From Neisseriaceae bacterium (GTDB lineage Bacteria > Pseudomonadota > Gammaproteobacteria > Burkholderiales > Neisseriaceae): a stretch of 64,000 nucleotides of DNA. The position numbers and the translations under genes are program-made. Location of the stretch: assembly GCA_016864895.1 (NCBI GenBank), contig CP046107.1:1247741-1311740 (forward strand), read 5' to 3'. The notes under the pieces were generated by a model that saw only the letters and a program-made list of their open reading frames with translations, ran no database searches and was not told the origin of the DNA. The stretch's first letter is position 1. Each line of letters begins with the position of its first letter. Positions 26,338-36,539 of the stretch are shown here, one piece after another.

Positions 26338-27006
26338 ATGAAAATTAATGATTATTTAAAACAAGCTGAAACGTTTGAACAATCGCAAATAGAGCAAATT
26401 AAGGCAAGACATAATTCCTTGCGTTTGTTTTTACTGTTTTCGATGGCGTCTAATATTTTACTGGCTTCTTCGTTAATTGTTTTGTTGCCCTTAAAAGAAT
26501 TGATTCCTTATGTGATCCAAGTGGATAAATCTACCGGCAATCAGGTGGTGATTAGTTCTTTAACGCACGAAGAATACACCCCTTCCGAAGCCGAGGATAA
26601 GGCCAATATCGCAAGATATATCCGTGCTAGAGAAGGTTACGTATTTGATACCTTACAACGAGATTATAATTTAGTCTCTGTATTAAGTGATGAAGAGATT
26701 TTTAAGGATTATCAAAAGATATTTTTTGGTGAAACGTCAAGAGATAATACTTATGGTGATAAGGTAGTTCTTGAGCCGAGAATTATTTCTATTTCATTAA
26801 AAGATAGTAATGGTACAAAAACCGCAATCGTTCGTGTAGAGATCGCAAAAAAAGATATTCAAAAACAAACAGTTGATTTTAAAACTAGTTTAGTTAATCT
26901 ATCCTATCGTTATGATACAACGAATATAGTTGATAATGTCAGCCGATTAGATAATCCATTAGGGTTTAAGGTGCATTATTACCGTATAGATGATGAGGCA
27001 CAATAA
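26338..27006 (+). CDS. virB8: VirB8-like assembly factor
   Basis: A 222-residue bitopic inner-membrane protein. It has a short cytoplasmic N-terminus, a membrane segment (LFLLFSMASNILLASSLIVL), then a periplasmic NTF2-like domain with IARYIRAREGYVFDTLQRDY and the conserved end PLGFKVHYYRIDDE. It links the inner-membrane complex to the VirB9/10 core. Confidence 0.93.
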   Translation: MKINDYLKQAETFEQSQIEQIKARHNSLRLFLLFSMASNILLASSLIVLLPLKELIPYVIQVDKSTGNQVVISSLTHEEYTPSEAEDKANIARYIRAREGYVFDTLQRDYNLVSVLSDEEIFKDYQKIFFGETSRDNTYGDKVVLEPRIISISLKDSNGTKTAIVRVEIAKKDIQKQTVDFKTSLVNLSYRYDTTNIVDNVSRLDNPLGFKVHYYRIDDEAQ

Positions 27007-27007
27007 G

Positions 27008-27886
27008 ATGAACAAAAAATATTTATGCTTGTTGTTAACTTCTGTGTTCTTAGCCAATTATGGATTGAGTAAAAGTATTCCCAAAGGGTCAAGATTTGAT
27101 GTGAGAATTAAAAGTCAAGCCTATAACGAACAAGATGTGACAGTAGTCAAAGTTTCTTTAGGTAGAGTGAATTCATTAATTTTTGCCCAAGAGGAAGATA
27201 TAGAGTCTGCTGTTAGTGGGTTTAATGATGGTTGGGATATACAAATCAATCGTAATATTTTGTATCTTAAACCAATCTTACCGTCTAATGATCTAGGTAT
27301 TAATTCAGAAAAATTGTTGAAAAACAATTATTGGAATACCAATTTATTGGTTAAAACCAATAAAAATTTTTACGTGATAGATTTATTTGCTTTACCGGAA
27401 AATGCCATACAAGAATCGGCCTTTGTGGTTAAATTTAATTATCCGCAAGAGATTGCTAGAAATAAAAAACGTGCATTAGCGTTAGCAGAACGTGAACGTG
27501 AAAACAAAGAGATTAAAAAGACATTAAATGCTTTGCAAATTCCAAGGAATTGGAATTATAGAACGAGGATTGCTTCAAATTCAAAAAATATTGCCCCGTC
27601 TTTTGTATACGATGATGGTACTAATACTTATCTAGGTTTTACGAAAGAAAAAAGTATTCCATCAGTATTTTTACAAAATGACAATCAGGAAATATTGGTT
27701 AACACTGTAATAAAAAATTATAACGCGAAATACAAATTATTGGTAATTAACGGCACAAATCCTGCTTATGTATTAAGAAGTGGTAAAAAAGTAGTAGGTA
27801 TTTTGAATAAAGGATTTGGTAAGAATTTCAGCCAATACCAAAATACTAACTCCCCTAACGTGGAAAGGGTATTAAATGAGCGATAA
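27008..27886 (+). CDS. virB9: VirB9-like outer-membrane core component
   Basis: About 292 residues from ATG 27008, placed 1 bp after the virB8 stop and followed by a signal peptide (KKYLCLLLTSVFLANYGLSK). An earlier in-frame ATG at 26990 would lie inside virB8. The mature protein has the N-terminal beta domain (DVRIKSQAYNEQDVTVVKVS) and the C-terminal domain (PRNWNYRTR ... PSFVYDDGTNTYLGF ... VVGILNKGF). It forms the outer-membrane core with VirB10 and the lipoprotein. Confidence 0.92.
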   Translation: MNKKYLCLLLTSVFLANYGLSKSIPKGSRFDVRIKSQAYNEQDVTVVKVSLGRVNSLIFAQEEDIESAVSGFNDGWDIQINRNILYLKPILPSNDLGINSEKLLKNNYWNTNLLVKTNKNFYVIDLFALPENAIQESAFVVKFNYPQEIARNKKRALALAERERENKEIKKTLNALQIPRNWNYRTRIASNSKNIAPSFVYDDGTNTYLGFTKEKSIPSVFLQNDNQEILVNTVIKNYNAKYKLLVINGTNPAYVLRSGKKVVGILNKGFGKNFSQYQNTNSPNVERVLNER

Positions 27887-29318
27887 TGATAAAAAACAAG
27901 AAGAATTGGGCATTAACGATATTTTAGATTTGGAAGAGGTAGATGATGAGGCGAAAACCTTATTTGGTTCAGAATTTACCCCCGAAGAAGAAAATTTAAG
28001 TCATTATGATGAATTGGTGGAAAAACATATTTTAGAGCAAGAACAGCAAACAGATCCGGAGCAGGTAACAGAGCCGGAAATAGAACCGGAAATAGAATAT
28101 AAGCCGGAAGAAGTAGAACAGGAATCGGAAATTTATCAGGAAATTCCTTATGAGGATGATAAAGAAGAAACGCTTATTAACGATTCATTTCAAAAGATTA
28201 CGCCAACTTCAGTACCCAACAATAAAATCAACCAATCATGGCTTAAATGGATATTACTATCCATTTTATTGGTGATGTTGATTGTTTTTATTGTCAAATA
28301 CGGTATTAAAAATGTGTTACTTGAACATTTTAACCAAAAAGAAGAAGTTTTTTCACAAGAGACGACGGATGAAAAACCAAATTCACCTCATTTTGATACA
28401 TTCAGTAGAGGGAAAAAGATTAATCCAGAAATAGATAAAGATGAGTTCACGGATATTGAGGATAAAGAAGAAATTGATTTTGCCTTACTTAAATCTTATT
28501 CTAGTATTACTAATTCTAGTACTCAAACCAATAATAGTGAGGGTGGGGGTAATTCTTTAACCATTAATGCTGAGCATAACGAAAATTCATATGATGTATT
28601 GGCTTCTGATATTACAGGTAAAACATTAAGTAGGAAAAATGCACTCTCTAAAGATAGGTATTCTAATGATACTTATGATTTAGTAGTGGCTGATAAGATT
28701 ACTTTTAATCCTGATTTAGCTTTAGAAAAAGGTACTTTTATTGCGTGTTCTTTACGCACAAGAATCATTAGTACGATTGCTGGTGAGGTCTCTTGTGTAA
28801 TTCCTAATGATGTCTACTCAGCAAGTGGAAATGTTTTACTTATTGAAAAAGGCTCCAAAGTATTTGGTACGTATGAGTCAGGTGAATTAAAAATTGGTGA
28901 GGAACGCATTTTTGTAGTCTGGAATGAGATTAGAACGCCTAATGGCGTCAATATCAATATCGCTAGTAATGCAACTGGTGAATTGGGTGAGTCAGGTATT
29001 GGTGGTTATGTAGATGAGCATTTTTCCAAACGTTTTGGTACAGCTTTGTTGGTAAGTTTTTTGTCCGACTTTGCTTCGTATTCATCTGAAAGTATGTCAG
29101 ACAAAATTTTTCATAAAAAACAAAATAATAAAAAAGAGAAAGAGGATAGAAGCAAAGATGTAGTGAATGCTATTTTAATCAAACAAATGGATATAGAGCC
29201 TACTTTATATAAAAATCAAGGGGATATGGTAGGGATTTTTGTAGCAAGAGATGTGGATTTTTCAAAAGTCTACTCATTAAGAAAAAAAGGTATGTTTAAT
29301 GGCGATCAATTTAGATAA
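27876..29318 (+). CDS. virB10: VirB10-like core scaffold
   Basis: A 480-residue protein. Acidic, proline-rich cytoplasmic N-terminus (about 1-120, with PEIEPEIEYKPEEVEQE repeats), one membrane helix (LKWILLSILLVMLIVFIVKY, about 125-145), then a periplasmic linker and the TrbI/VirB10 beta-barrel domain (KGTFIACSLRTRIISTIAGE; SGNVLLIEKGSKVFGTYESG; DFASYSSE region at the outer-membrane antenna). It spans the envelope and gates the channel. Overlaps virB9 by 11 nt and virB11 by 20 nt. Confidence 0.95.
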   Translation: MSDNDKKQEELGINDILDLEEVDDEAKTLFGSEFTPEEENLSHYDELVEKHILEQEQQTDPEQVTEPEIEPEIEYKPEEVEQESEIYQEIPYEDDKEETLINDSFQKITPTSVPNNKINQSWLKWILLSILLVMLIVFIVKYGIKNVLLEHFNQKEEVFSQETTDEKPNSPHFDTFSRGKKINPEIDKDEFTDIEDKEEIDFALLKSYSSITNSSTQTNNSEGGGNSLTINAEHNENSYDVLASDITGKTLSRKNALSKDRYSNDTYDLVVADKITFNPDLALEKGTFIACSLRTRIISTIAGEVSCVIPNDVYSASGNVLLIEKGSKVFGTYESGELKIGEERIFVVWNEIRTPNGVNINIASNATGELGESGIGGYVDEHFSKRFGTALLVSFLSDFASYSSESMSDKIFHKKQNNKKEKEDRSKDVVNAILIKQMDIEPTLYKNQGDMVGIFVARDVDFSKVYSLRKKGMFNGDQFR

Positions 29319-30321
29319 ACATATTGGTTTTAACCATTATATTAGAAAAGCATTTGGTAAGTGGTTGGATCAGGAAGATATCACAGAGATATGCATTAAT
29401 CGTCCGAATGAGGTTTTTTATGAGAGAAATCAAGAGTGGTTTTATGAAAAAATAGATTTTTCTTATGAGAGTTGTGAGCATTTAGTTAGTGCTATTGCAT
29501 CGTTTAAAAAAGATAGAGTGAATACAGTTAAGCCAATATTATCAGCAACTTTATTAAATGGTGAACGGGTACAAGTAGTCATACCACCTGCTTGTGAGGT
29601 TGGCACAATATCTATAACCGTGAGAAAACCTAATATTAAGCGATTTACGCGAAGTTTTTACGTTTCATCTGGGATATATAGTGAGATGAAACGTTTTGGG
29701 CAAGCGATAGATCAAGATGATGATTTGATTCATTTGTATAAAGAAAACCTTTGGGATGATTTTATTGCCTTAGCGGTCAAGAAAAAGAAAAATATTATTG
29801 TTGCTGGTGCAACAGGAACCGGTAAAACCACCTATATGAAAATGTTGGTAGATTTAATTCCAAATGAGGAAAGAATTATAACCATAGAAGATACTCATGA
29901 GTTGGATCTTGTCACACAAAAAAATTATGTTCATTTATTATACCCCTCAGAAGCCAAAGAGGGAGATATTGTCACTGCATCGTCTTTGTTGAAGTGTTGT
30001 ATGCGTATGAAACCGGATCGTATTTTATTAGCGGAATTAAGAGGTGGTGAGACATTTGACTTTTTAAAAGTGTTAAAGAGCGGTCATAGTGGATCTATCA
30101 CTTCGATACATGCAAGTTCAGTAGCGGAAACTTTTCGTCAAATGTGTAACTATGTGACCGCTCACCCACAAGGACTTGCCATTCCTTATAATATTATTTT
30201 GTCAGAATTAAAAAATAACATCGATATAGTTTTATCTATGGTGGTAAGAAATAAAAAAAGGTTAATAAGGGAAATATATTTTAAAAATGAAGACAGAGAT
30301 TTATCAGAAAATTTTTCGTAA
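29299..30321 (+). CDS. virB11: VirB11-like traffic ATPase
   Basis: A 340-residue hexameric ATPase. N-terminal domain (EDITEICINRPNEVFYERNQ), linker, then Walker A GATGTGKTTYM (about 169-179), Asp box TIEDTHELDL, Walker B-type RILLAELRGGE and His box SGHSGSITSIHA. It powers pilus building and DNA transfer together with VirB4 and VirD4. Overlaps virD4 by 35 nt. Confidence 0.96.
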   Translation: MAINLDKHIGFNHYIRKAFGKWLDQEDITEICINRPNEVFYERNQEWFYEKIDFSYESCEHLVSAIASFKKDRVNTVKPILSATLLNGERVQVVIPPACEVGTISITVRKPNIKRFTRSFYVSSGIYSEMKRFGQAIDQDDDLIHLYKENLWDDFIALAVKKKKNIIVAGATGTGKTTYMKMLVDLIPNEERIITIEDTHELDLVTQKNYVHLLYPSEAKEGDIVTASSLLKCCMRMKPDRILLAELRGGETFDFLKVLKSGHSGSITSIHASSVAETFRQMCNYVTAHPQGLAIPYNIILSELKNNIDIVLSMVVRNKKRLIREIYFKNEDRDLSENFS

Positions 30322-32038
30322 AGAAAACATTTTGTTGGTGGTTTATGTTTTAATCATCACAGTGTTACTATATCCCTTTATTTTTCTGCTTAATCATCAT
30401 TTTGGTCTGTATAGAGCTATCACAAAATATGATTTAACTTTGTTAATTAAATCAATCATATTTCAATATGCATTAACTTTTAAATCCCTTTTGCAGAGTT
30501 TTATTGGATCAGTATTAATTGTATGTTCATTGGTATTTTTCTCTTTAAGAAGAAAGAAAGTGAATATCCATGGTGATGCTCGATTTGCCAATGATAAAGA
30601 AGTTAAAAAATTTACAGAGGCAAAGAATGGAATCATTATTGGTATTTATAAAAATAAATTATTACGATTTTCTGGGCAACAATTTGTTGCCCTAGGTGCA
30701 CCAACCCGCTCCGGTAAAGGGGTTGGAATCGTTATTCCTAATTTATTAGAACAAGAAGATTCCATGGTGGTAATGGATATCCCAAAATTAGAAGCTTTTA
30801 CCATTACCTCCAAATATAGAAAAGAAGTGTTGGGACAAGATATTTTTTTGTTTTCCCCCTTTAAAAAAGGGACATCTAAATACAATCCATTGGATTATGT
30901 AGATTTTACATCAGGTGTTGCGGATATCCAGTTAAATGCTATAGCCAATATTATTTATGTGAATACGGGTGGTGATGATTATTTTGTCATGCAAGCAAGA
31001 GAATTATTTGTAGGCTTGGCTTTATTGTTTCATGATCTCATTGAGAAAGGATTATTAAAAGCACCCTATTCTATTTCTACACTCCTAGAGTGTTCAACAA
31101 TCATTAATAATGAGCCTTTTGAGGAATATTATGATAATGTAAAATTACAGGTAGTATTGCCAAAGGGTGCGATATTAAGAATAGAACGTTATTTAAATAC
31201 TTCTGATAATACCCGTTCTAGTATTAAAAGTTCTTTTGAAGTACCTTTGGCCTTATTTGGTTCGGATATTATTGCTGAAAATACAAGTGCCTCTGATTTT
31301 AATTTAAATAATCTTCGTAAAAAGAAAATGACTATTTACATTGGCTTGACATTGGAAGAATTATTGCAAGCCAAAAGTTTAATCAATTTATTTTTTTCTC
31401 AACTATTAACGGAAAATACCCGTCAATTACCAGAACAAGACCCAAGTTTAAAACATGCTTGTGTTTTATTGTTGGACGAATTCACTTCAATTGGGCAAAT
31501 TGAAATTTTAAAAAAAGGCTGTGCATTCATAGCGGGCTATAATCTTCGCATGATTACTATATTCCAAGGAATTTCCCAGTTAGAGGAATCCCCGCCAGCG
31601 GGTTATGGTAAGGAAGGAGCGAAGAGTTTATTGGTGAATCATGCTTGTCAAATAATTTATGCCCCCAAAGAGGAGTCGGATGCAGAAGAATATAGCAAAA
31701 GATTAGGCTATCAAGATGTGATAGATAACAATGTCAGCCGGTCAAGTAAAGATATTAACAAAAATTTCAGTGAGGTTAAGCAAAGAAGAGCATTAATGCT
31801 TCCCCAAGAAATTAAAGAGTTACCTTTTGAGGAAGAAATTATTTTTATTGAAAATTGTAAGCCAATTAAGTGTAATAAGGCCTTTTATTTTGCTGTACCA
31901 CAACTTTTATGGAAACTTAAACAAGTATCTCCTACTTTAATGCAGATTGAAAAACCGAATAAATCTGACTTTGATAGAGCATTCCAAAGAGGGGAAACTA
32001 AAATTAAATTAAAGGAGCTTGTGAAGAATGCGTTTTAA
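30287..32038 (+). CDS. virD4: VirD4-like type IV coupling protein
   Basis: A 583-residue coupling protein. Two N-terminal membrane helices (NILLVVYVLIITVLLYPFIF, FIGSVLIVCSLVFFSLR), HGDARFA, Walker A PTRSGKGVGIVIPN (about 137-150), Walker B LLLDEFTSIG (about 393-402) and the FQGISQLEE arm typical of VirD4/TraG. It brings the relaxase-DNA complex to the channel, which makes this a conjugation system rather than only an effector secretion system, if a partner relaxase is active. Confidence 0.95.
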   Translation: MKTEIYQKIFRKENILLVVYVLIITVLLYPFIFLLNHHFGLYRAITKYDLTLLIKSIIFQYALTFKSLLQSFIGSVLIVCSLVFFSLRRKKVNIHGDARFANDKEVKKFTEAKNGIIIGIYKNKLLRFSGQQFVALGAPTRSGKGVGIVIPNLLEQEDSMVVMDIPKLEAFTITSKYRKEVLGQDIFLFSPFKKGTSKYNPLDYVDFTSGVADIQLNAIANIIYVNTGGDDYFVMQARELFVGLALLFHDLIEKGLLKAPYSISTLLECSTIINNEPFEEYYDNVKLQVVLPKGAILRIERYLNTSDNTRSSIKSSFEVPLALFGSDIIAENTSASDFNLNNLRKKKMTIYIGLTLEELLQAKSLINLFFSQLLTENTRQLPEQDPSLKHACVLLLDEFTSIGQIEILKKGCAFIAGYNLRMITIFQGISQLEESPPAGYGKEGAKSLLVNHACQIIYAPKEESDAEEYSKRLGYQDVIDNNVSRSSKDINKNFSEVKQRRALMLPQEIKELPFEEEIIFIENCKPIKCNKAFYFAVPQLLWKLKQVSPTLMQIEKPNKSDFDRAFQRGETKIKLKELVKNAF

Positions 32039-32450
32039 ATTTATTTATTTATTGATGACATCAATAATCCTTGTCTCATGTTCAAGTATAAGCCCACCGA
32101 AAGCAAGGTCAGTATCAGGTAAATCAACCCTCGCGACTAAAGAGGTAGGTAACTATCAAAATAATCAAGTCCAAAAATTACCTGTTAAAAGCTTTAATAA
32201 AACATTTAAATTTTTTGTTCCTTATGTCAAAGAGGATCAAGCGATAGAATATTGGTTTTATGCTCAACACGCTGACAAAATAACCATTACTGGCTACTTA
32301 AATGAGGTTACAGAAATGTATCAATATTTGCTTTCCATAGGGGTTGATTGTAAGAAGTTGTGTAGTGTTAATTACCAAGATCAGCCACTAGAAATTACTT
32401 TTGAAAAGTATGATAAAAAAGAAGAAGATACGGTTGAAATCGATCTCTGA
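32028..32450 (+). CDS. lipoprotein at the end of the T4SS operon (VirB7/Cag12-like)
   Basis: A 140-residue lipoprotein (lipobox IILVSCSS). The soluble part (FKFFVPYVKEDQAIEYWFYA and AQHADKITITGYLNEV) resembles the single-domain lipoproteins placed after virD4 in related operons, sometimes labelled Cag12 family. It could be the outer-membrane lipoprotein that completes the core in place of VirB7. It overlaps virD4 by 11 nt. An insertion-sequence end begins directly after its stop. Confidence 0.65.
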   Translation: MRFKFIYLLMTSIILVSCSSISPPKARSVSGKSTLATKEVGNYQNNQVQKLPVKSFNKTFKFFVPYVKEDQAIEYWFYAQHADKITITGYLNEVTEMYQYLLSIGVDCKKLCSVNYQDQPLEITFEKYDKKEEDTVEIDL

Positions 32451-34045
32451 GTGACCCACTCCCTCTAAAATAATGCTGTAGAGGGAGCTTCGTGCCACTC
32501 ATATAGATTTTTGCATCTATACCTTTTGCTACAACACTAATCACCTAATGGTATTTGTTACAGGGGAAATATTTACACACATCTGTCCCCGTGATATCAG
32601 CTAAAGCTAATGCCATAATGTTTTATGGCTACATTGATATCTCCATCATGCTTTGTGTTACATTAGGACAAGTTAAATTTTTAACACTTGATAGATTTTC
32701 TAATTTATAATGATAACGACTGCAAGTTTTAGAACTAGTAAAAATCTATCCACTTTGATGATATTCTTGCCTAATTCTTTACATTTGTATTCTAAATAAC
32801 GAATAAACCTAGATTTACAATCATTAACACTTTTAGACAAATAACGGTTTTTAGTCATTCCTTTTACATTTAAATATTCAATAACAAAACTAATTATTTG
32901 GTTATTATAAGCTAGCTTGGTAATGAAATGAGCTTCTGTAAAAAATCATTACGTTGATTATCTATTTTTTGATATAGAATGGCTACCAACATTCGTTATT
33001 TGTTTCTATTTTTACTACCTGCCTTTCTCTGCGTCACAATTGTCTTTGTTCATTAGGTCTAACCTAGATCTAATCTAAGGTATATTAAAAAATGATAGTA
33101 ATCAGTATAGGTGATATTTTAGGTTCATCTACTAAAATACTGGCATAATATTCACCAGCAGAATTTTTGCTAATAGTGGTTTAATATTTCCTGCAAATTG
33201 ACGGTATAACCTAATTTTTATCAATGTTTTGAACTTAGGTAGTTTATGATATTTATCATCAATAGCAGTAAAACTCTTTTGATTATTGGTAGTATAATTT
33301 TGAACTGGATTATATTTAATGTTGAATTTGGGAGATCCAATTCTTTTTTATTTTTATTTTGGGATAATCGTCTAAAAAAATTCTTATATGCTTAATCTAA
33401 ATTCAATTGAGTGTTAAAACTATTTACTTCTTTCAAAAACTAAAATTCTTACTTAATATTTGCTGATGTGAGTAGTTTTACTTTTATACCTTGTATTTGT
33501 AATTTTTTCTGCCAACATCAGACTATAAACTTTACGTACACAACCGGAAGTTTTAGATATCAAGACTTTTTGTTCAGTCTTAAAATATATTCGATATTTA
33601 TAAGCTTTTATGATGGTATTTTTGATAAATAAGCAAATAATTACAATAAATAATAAAAAAACAATATAAATCGCATTATCACTACATTTATAAACTAAAT
33701 ATTATTTAGCGTTAGTCACTAAGTGATACCATCAATATTTTACTAATCAAATATTAGTAAAAATGCAAAATTTATCTAAAAATGGGATATCACAGTTGAT
33801 AAATCCAATAAGGGGGAGTGGTGACCATATTCATTTATTGATTGATATGCATTCAAATATAATTCTAGTAAATATATCAATATCTCAAATCATGCTACTG
33901 GAAACATGTATTCTTGTTTATAACTTTGAATGTGTTCTATTAGAAGTACTAAAAACTACATTTTAAAAAAACACTGTAGTTCTTCGACCCACTTGCTATC
34001 CATCCCCATCATAAGCTGATGCTATAGGTAGATAATTCCACTTTA
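32451..34045. mobile_element. decayed IS200/IS605-like element with tnpB (-) and tnpA (+) remnants
   Basis: The left end is hairpin CCCTCTAAAATAATGCTGTAGAGGG (first 15 bases pair with the last). The minus strand then reads a tnpB C-terminus with stops: NVKGMTKNRYLSKSVNDCKS, LGKNIIKVDRFL, a zinc-ribbon piece YKLENLSSVKNLTCPN, and DGDINVAIKHYGIS. Near 33763-33966 the plus strand keeps a tnpA piece with HUH motif (GSGDHIHLLIDMHSNI). The right end (CTTGCTATCCATCCCC ... GGTAGATAATTCC) matches 4950-5005. Neither gene is intact. Confidence 0.75.
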
Positions 34046-34064
34046 TTTATTAAAATATATACCC

Positions 34065-34880
34065 TTATATATCTTGATAGAATTTGAACTCCAACATAGC
34101 TACTTTCCTACCTTTTTTGATTGTTCGATATTTTATTTCCCAACCGTATTTTTCTATTAACTCTTTGATAGCGGGCTCTATGATTCGTTTTTTCAAATCA
34201 GCAAAATTTTCGTGATAGCTTCGGGGAGTTTCCATGGCATGATTGAAGTCATCAATATGGATTTTTAGACAACCGCTATCTCTTTTTGTTGTAGACGTTG
34301 TATTTCCTTGTTTGTCTTTATGTATCACATTTGATTGAACAACGCTTTCAAACATTTCTAATAACCTGACGGAGTAAATTGATCTTAATGCGGAGGCTTG
34401 TTTCAATTGATATTTCGTGAAATTTCCAGTCAACTCAAATAACATAGGGTAGATATCTGAGTTGAACTTTATTTCTAGGATGCCACTATCCTTGATATAT
34501 TTCACATATGACAACCAATTATAGGTTGTTTTAACCTCTCTTATTTTGTTTTTGTATTCTTCATTGGTTGTTAGTGTGAATTGTTTTTTCATAAATCCTA
34601 GCGATGCTTTTTTAAGCTCTGTATAGGCCACCGCAACATCTAAGTCAAAAGTTTCAGCATAATCTTCAGCATGGATTTCTAGTGTTGTTATTGAGCCTTT
34701 TGTCTTTGCTATTGCCATTAACAAAATACGTTTCTCCACAATAGTTAGCCCTTGAGCAGAACGAACAATGGAGTTTGACTGTACCGCATTTTCTATTTGT
34801 GAACTATGATAAGTATATGGCTCTAATTTATTTTCTTTTTTCATCGAGACACCTATATAGGTTTTAGGACGTTTAATCAT
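34065..34880 (-). CDS. plasmid replication initiator, Rep_3 family, copy 2 (inverted)
   Basis: A 271-residue Rep_3 initiator, identical to copy 1 over the first 204 residues and near-identical to residue 222, apart from one changed residue (Ser for Gly in KRDSGCLKIH). After SYH the sequence departs: ENFADLKKRIIEPAIKELIE and WEIKYRTIKKGRKVAMLEFK, ending FYQDI. It faces copy 1 across the secretion locus. The C-terminal winged helix, which contacts origin repeats, is where the copies differ, so their DNA specificity or dimer contacts may differ. Confidence 0.9.
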   Translation of the reverse strand: MIKRPKTYIGVSMKKENKLEPYTYHSSQIENAVQSNSIVRSAQGLTIVEKRILLMAIAKTKGSITTLEIHAEDYAETFDLDVAVAYTELKKASLGFMKKQFTLTTNEEYKNKIREVKTTYNWLSYVKYIKDSGILEIKFNSDIYPMLFELTGNFTKYQLKQASALRSIYSVRLLEMFESVVQSNVIHKDKQGNTTSTTKRDSGCLKIHIDDFNHAMETPRSYHENFADLKKRIIEPAIKELIEKYGWEIKYRTIKKGRKVAMLEFKFYQDI

Positions 34881-35057
34881 ATGCTGTAACCATTATACAA
34901 TATCTTGTCGTAATTTATACTGTAGGTTTACCTAATATTTTAGTCACATTCAGTCTAAGTTTAACCCTTAAAATTAAAAGGGTTAACCCATTAATAATAT
35001 TGAAAATATTGAAAATTCTAAAGTAGGTAATTTTTTGTGGATAAATCACAAAAAGAT
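34881..35057 (-). other. candidate plasmid replication origin, copy 2 (inverted)
   Basis: Inverted, near-identical copy of 6051-6227, with the DnaA-box-like TTATCCACA, TTTTCAATA-type repeats and GGGTTAACCC palindrome. Identity ends at 35057, where the tnpB element end begins, so that insertion may have cut the repeat. Confidence 0.5.
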
Positions 35058-35059
35058 TT

Positions 35060-36435
35060 ATCATGCTCGCCGTAAGATCTCGTCCTTCATGGCAGGGATA
35101 TAAGGCGTCACCACAAAGTGGTTATTCCGTCTTTTAGTGTCTATGCTATCTTATTGACTATTCATAGTTCATTAGTATAATCAAGACATGCAAATCAAAA
35201 AAGATTTTAAATTTGAGTTAATACCTAATGGTGAACATATTCGCAAAATGAAGCAGTTTGTGGTTGTTCTTGTTTTGTATTTAATCATGCTTTAGATTGG
35301 CAGAATAAGCACTATGAGGCTGATAACGGTTTCAAATTCTGCTACAGTAAAATATCGAGCTTACTACCTAAATGGAAAGATGAGTTCAAATGGCTTAAAG
35401 ATTGCCATAGTCAAGTATTACAACAATCCTTAAAAGATTTAGAAGCCTCTTTTCGGAATTTCTTTAGTTTTCCTAAGTTTAAGAAAAAGGGATTGGAAGA
35501 AAGCTTTAGATTTCCCCAAGGTGTAAAACTAGAACAAGGTAACAACCGTTTGTATTTACCCAAAATAGGCTGGGTAAGATACCGTAATAGTCGTCATGTC
35601 ATTGGTTCAATTAAAAACGTTACCATTAGTCACAAGTGTGGAAAGTGGTATGTTGCTATACAAACGGAATATGATGTTGAACTACCAATACCATTAGGTA
35701 ATGAAGTGGGTATATAGATATGGGGATTACCCGTTTTGCAACCTTAAGTAACGGTCAATACTTTGAGCCTATCAATCGTTTTAAAACGGCACAACGTCAG
35801 TTAGCTAAACTGCAATGTCAAATGAGCCATAAGACGCCATTGAGTCACAACTGGAAAAAAGCAAAAAATAAAGTATCACGCTTACACTCGAGAATAGCCA
35901 ATATTAGACGTCATTACCTTCATCAAATCTCTGCTCAAATTAGCAAAAACCACGCCATTGTGTATGTAGAAGATTTGCAGGTTGGTCACATATCTAAGTC
36001 TGCAAAGGGGGATATGACTCATCCTGGTAAAAGAGTAAAGCAAAAATCGGGATTAAATCGTTGGATTAAATCGTTCTATGCTAGATCAATCATGGTATGA
36101 ATTTAGAAGGCAACTGGACTATAAACTGTTATGGCGAGGAGGTCATTTAGTAGCAGTGAATCCTAAGAATACCAGTCGTACTTGCCCAAAATGCGGGCAT
36201 ATAAGTGCACAGAACCGTCAAACGCAATCAAACTTTGAATGTGTTGCATGTGGATATAAATTAAATGCAGATGAGGTTGGAGCGATAAATATATTAAGGG
36301 CAGGATGTGCCCGGTTAGCCTGTGAAGTGAATGATGCAGTAAGGTCATCAGCAACAGGAACCCACCGAAGTGAGTTAGCAATACTGCTAAACACCGTAGG
36401 AATCCCTGCCCTTTAGGCCGGCGAGGACGTCAATT
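35060..36435 (+). mobile_element. tnpB-only insertion element (IS1341-like), broken
   Basis: The left end (CTCGCCG ... CTCGTCCTTCATGGCAGGGA) and right end (ATCCCTGCCCTTTAGG ... GGCGAGGACG) are partly complementary, and bound a single tnpB pseudogene with no tnpA. A fragment of the same element lies inverted at 1636-2029, and an end-like piece at 5660-5770. Confidence 0.65.
35188..36416 (+). pseudogene. tnpB: tnpB with at least three frameshifts
   Basis: Starts MQIKKDFKFELIPNGEHIRK and shifts frame near 35255. It continues as LDWQNKHYEADNGFKFCYSK through GKWYVAIQTEYD to a shift at 35717 (a two-base TA insertion in the GGTATAGATATGGGG sequence). It then carries RuvC-I (MGITRFATLSNG) and RuvC-II (VYVEDLQVGH), shifts again through a 13-bp tandem duplication (GGATTAAATCGTT at 36050-36062 and 36063-36075), and ends with the zinc ribbon (CPKCGH ... 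CVACGY) and NADEVGAINIL. The parts are all present but the gene cannot make one protein. Confidence 0.85.
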
Positions 36436-36539
36436 GTCCGATAAATGATTGCTGATTTTTAATCCGTATATTTTAGCCAATGAATCTATTATAATGAACC
36501 TATTATAATGATGCTAATGGAAAAAATGAGATTGTAAAA

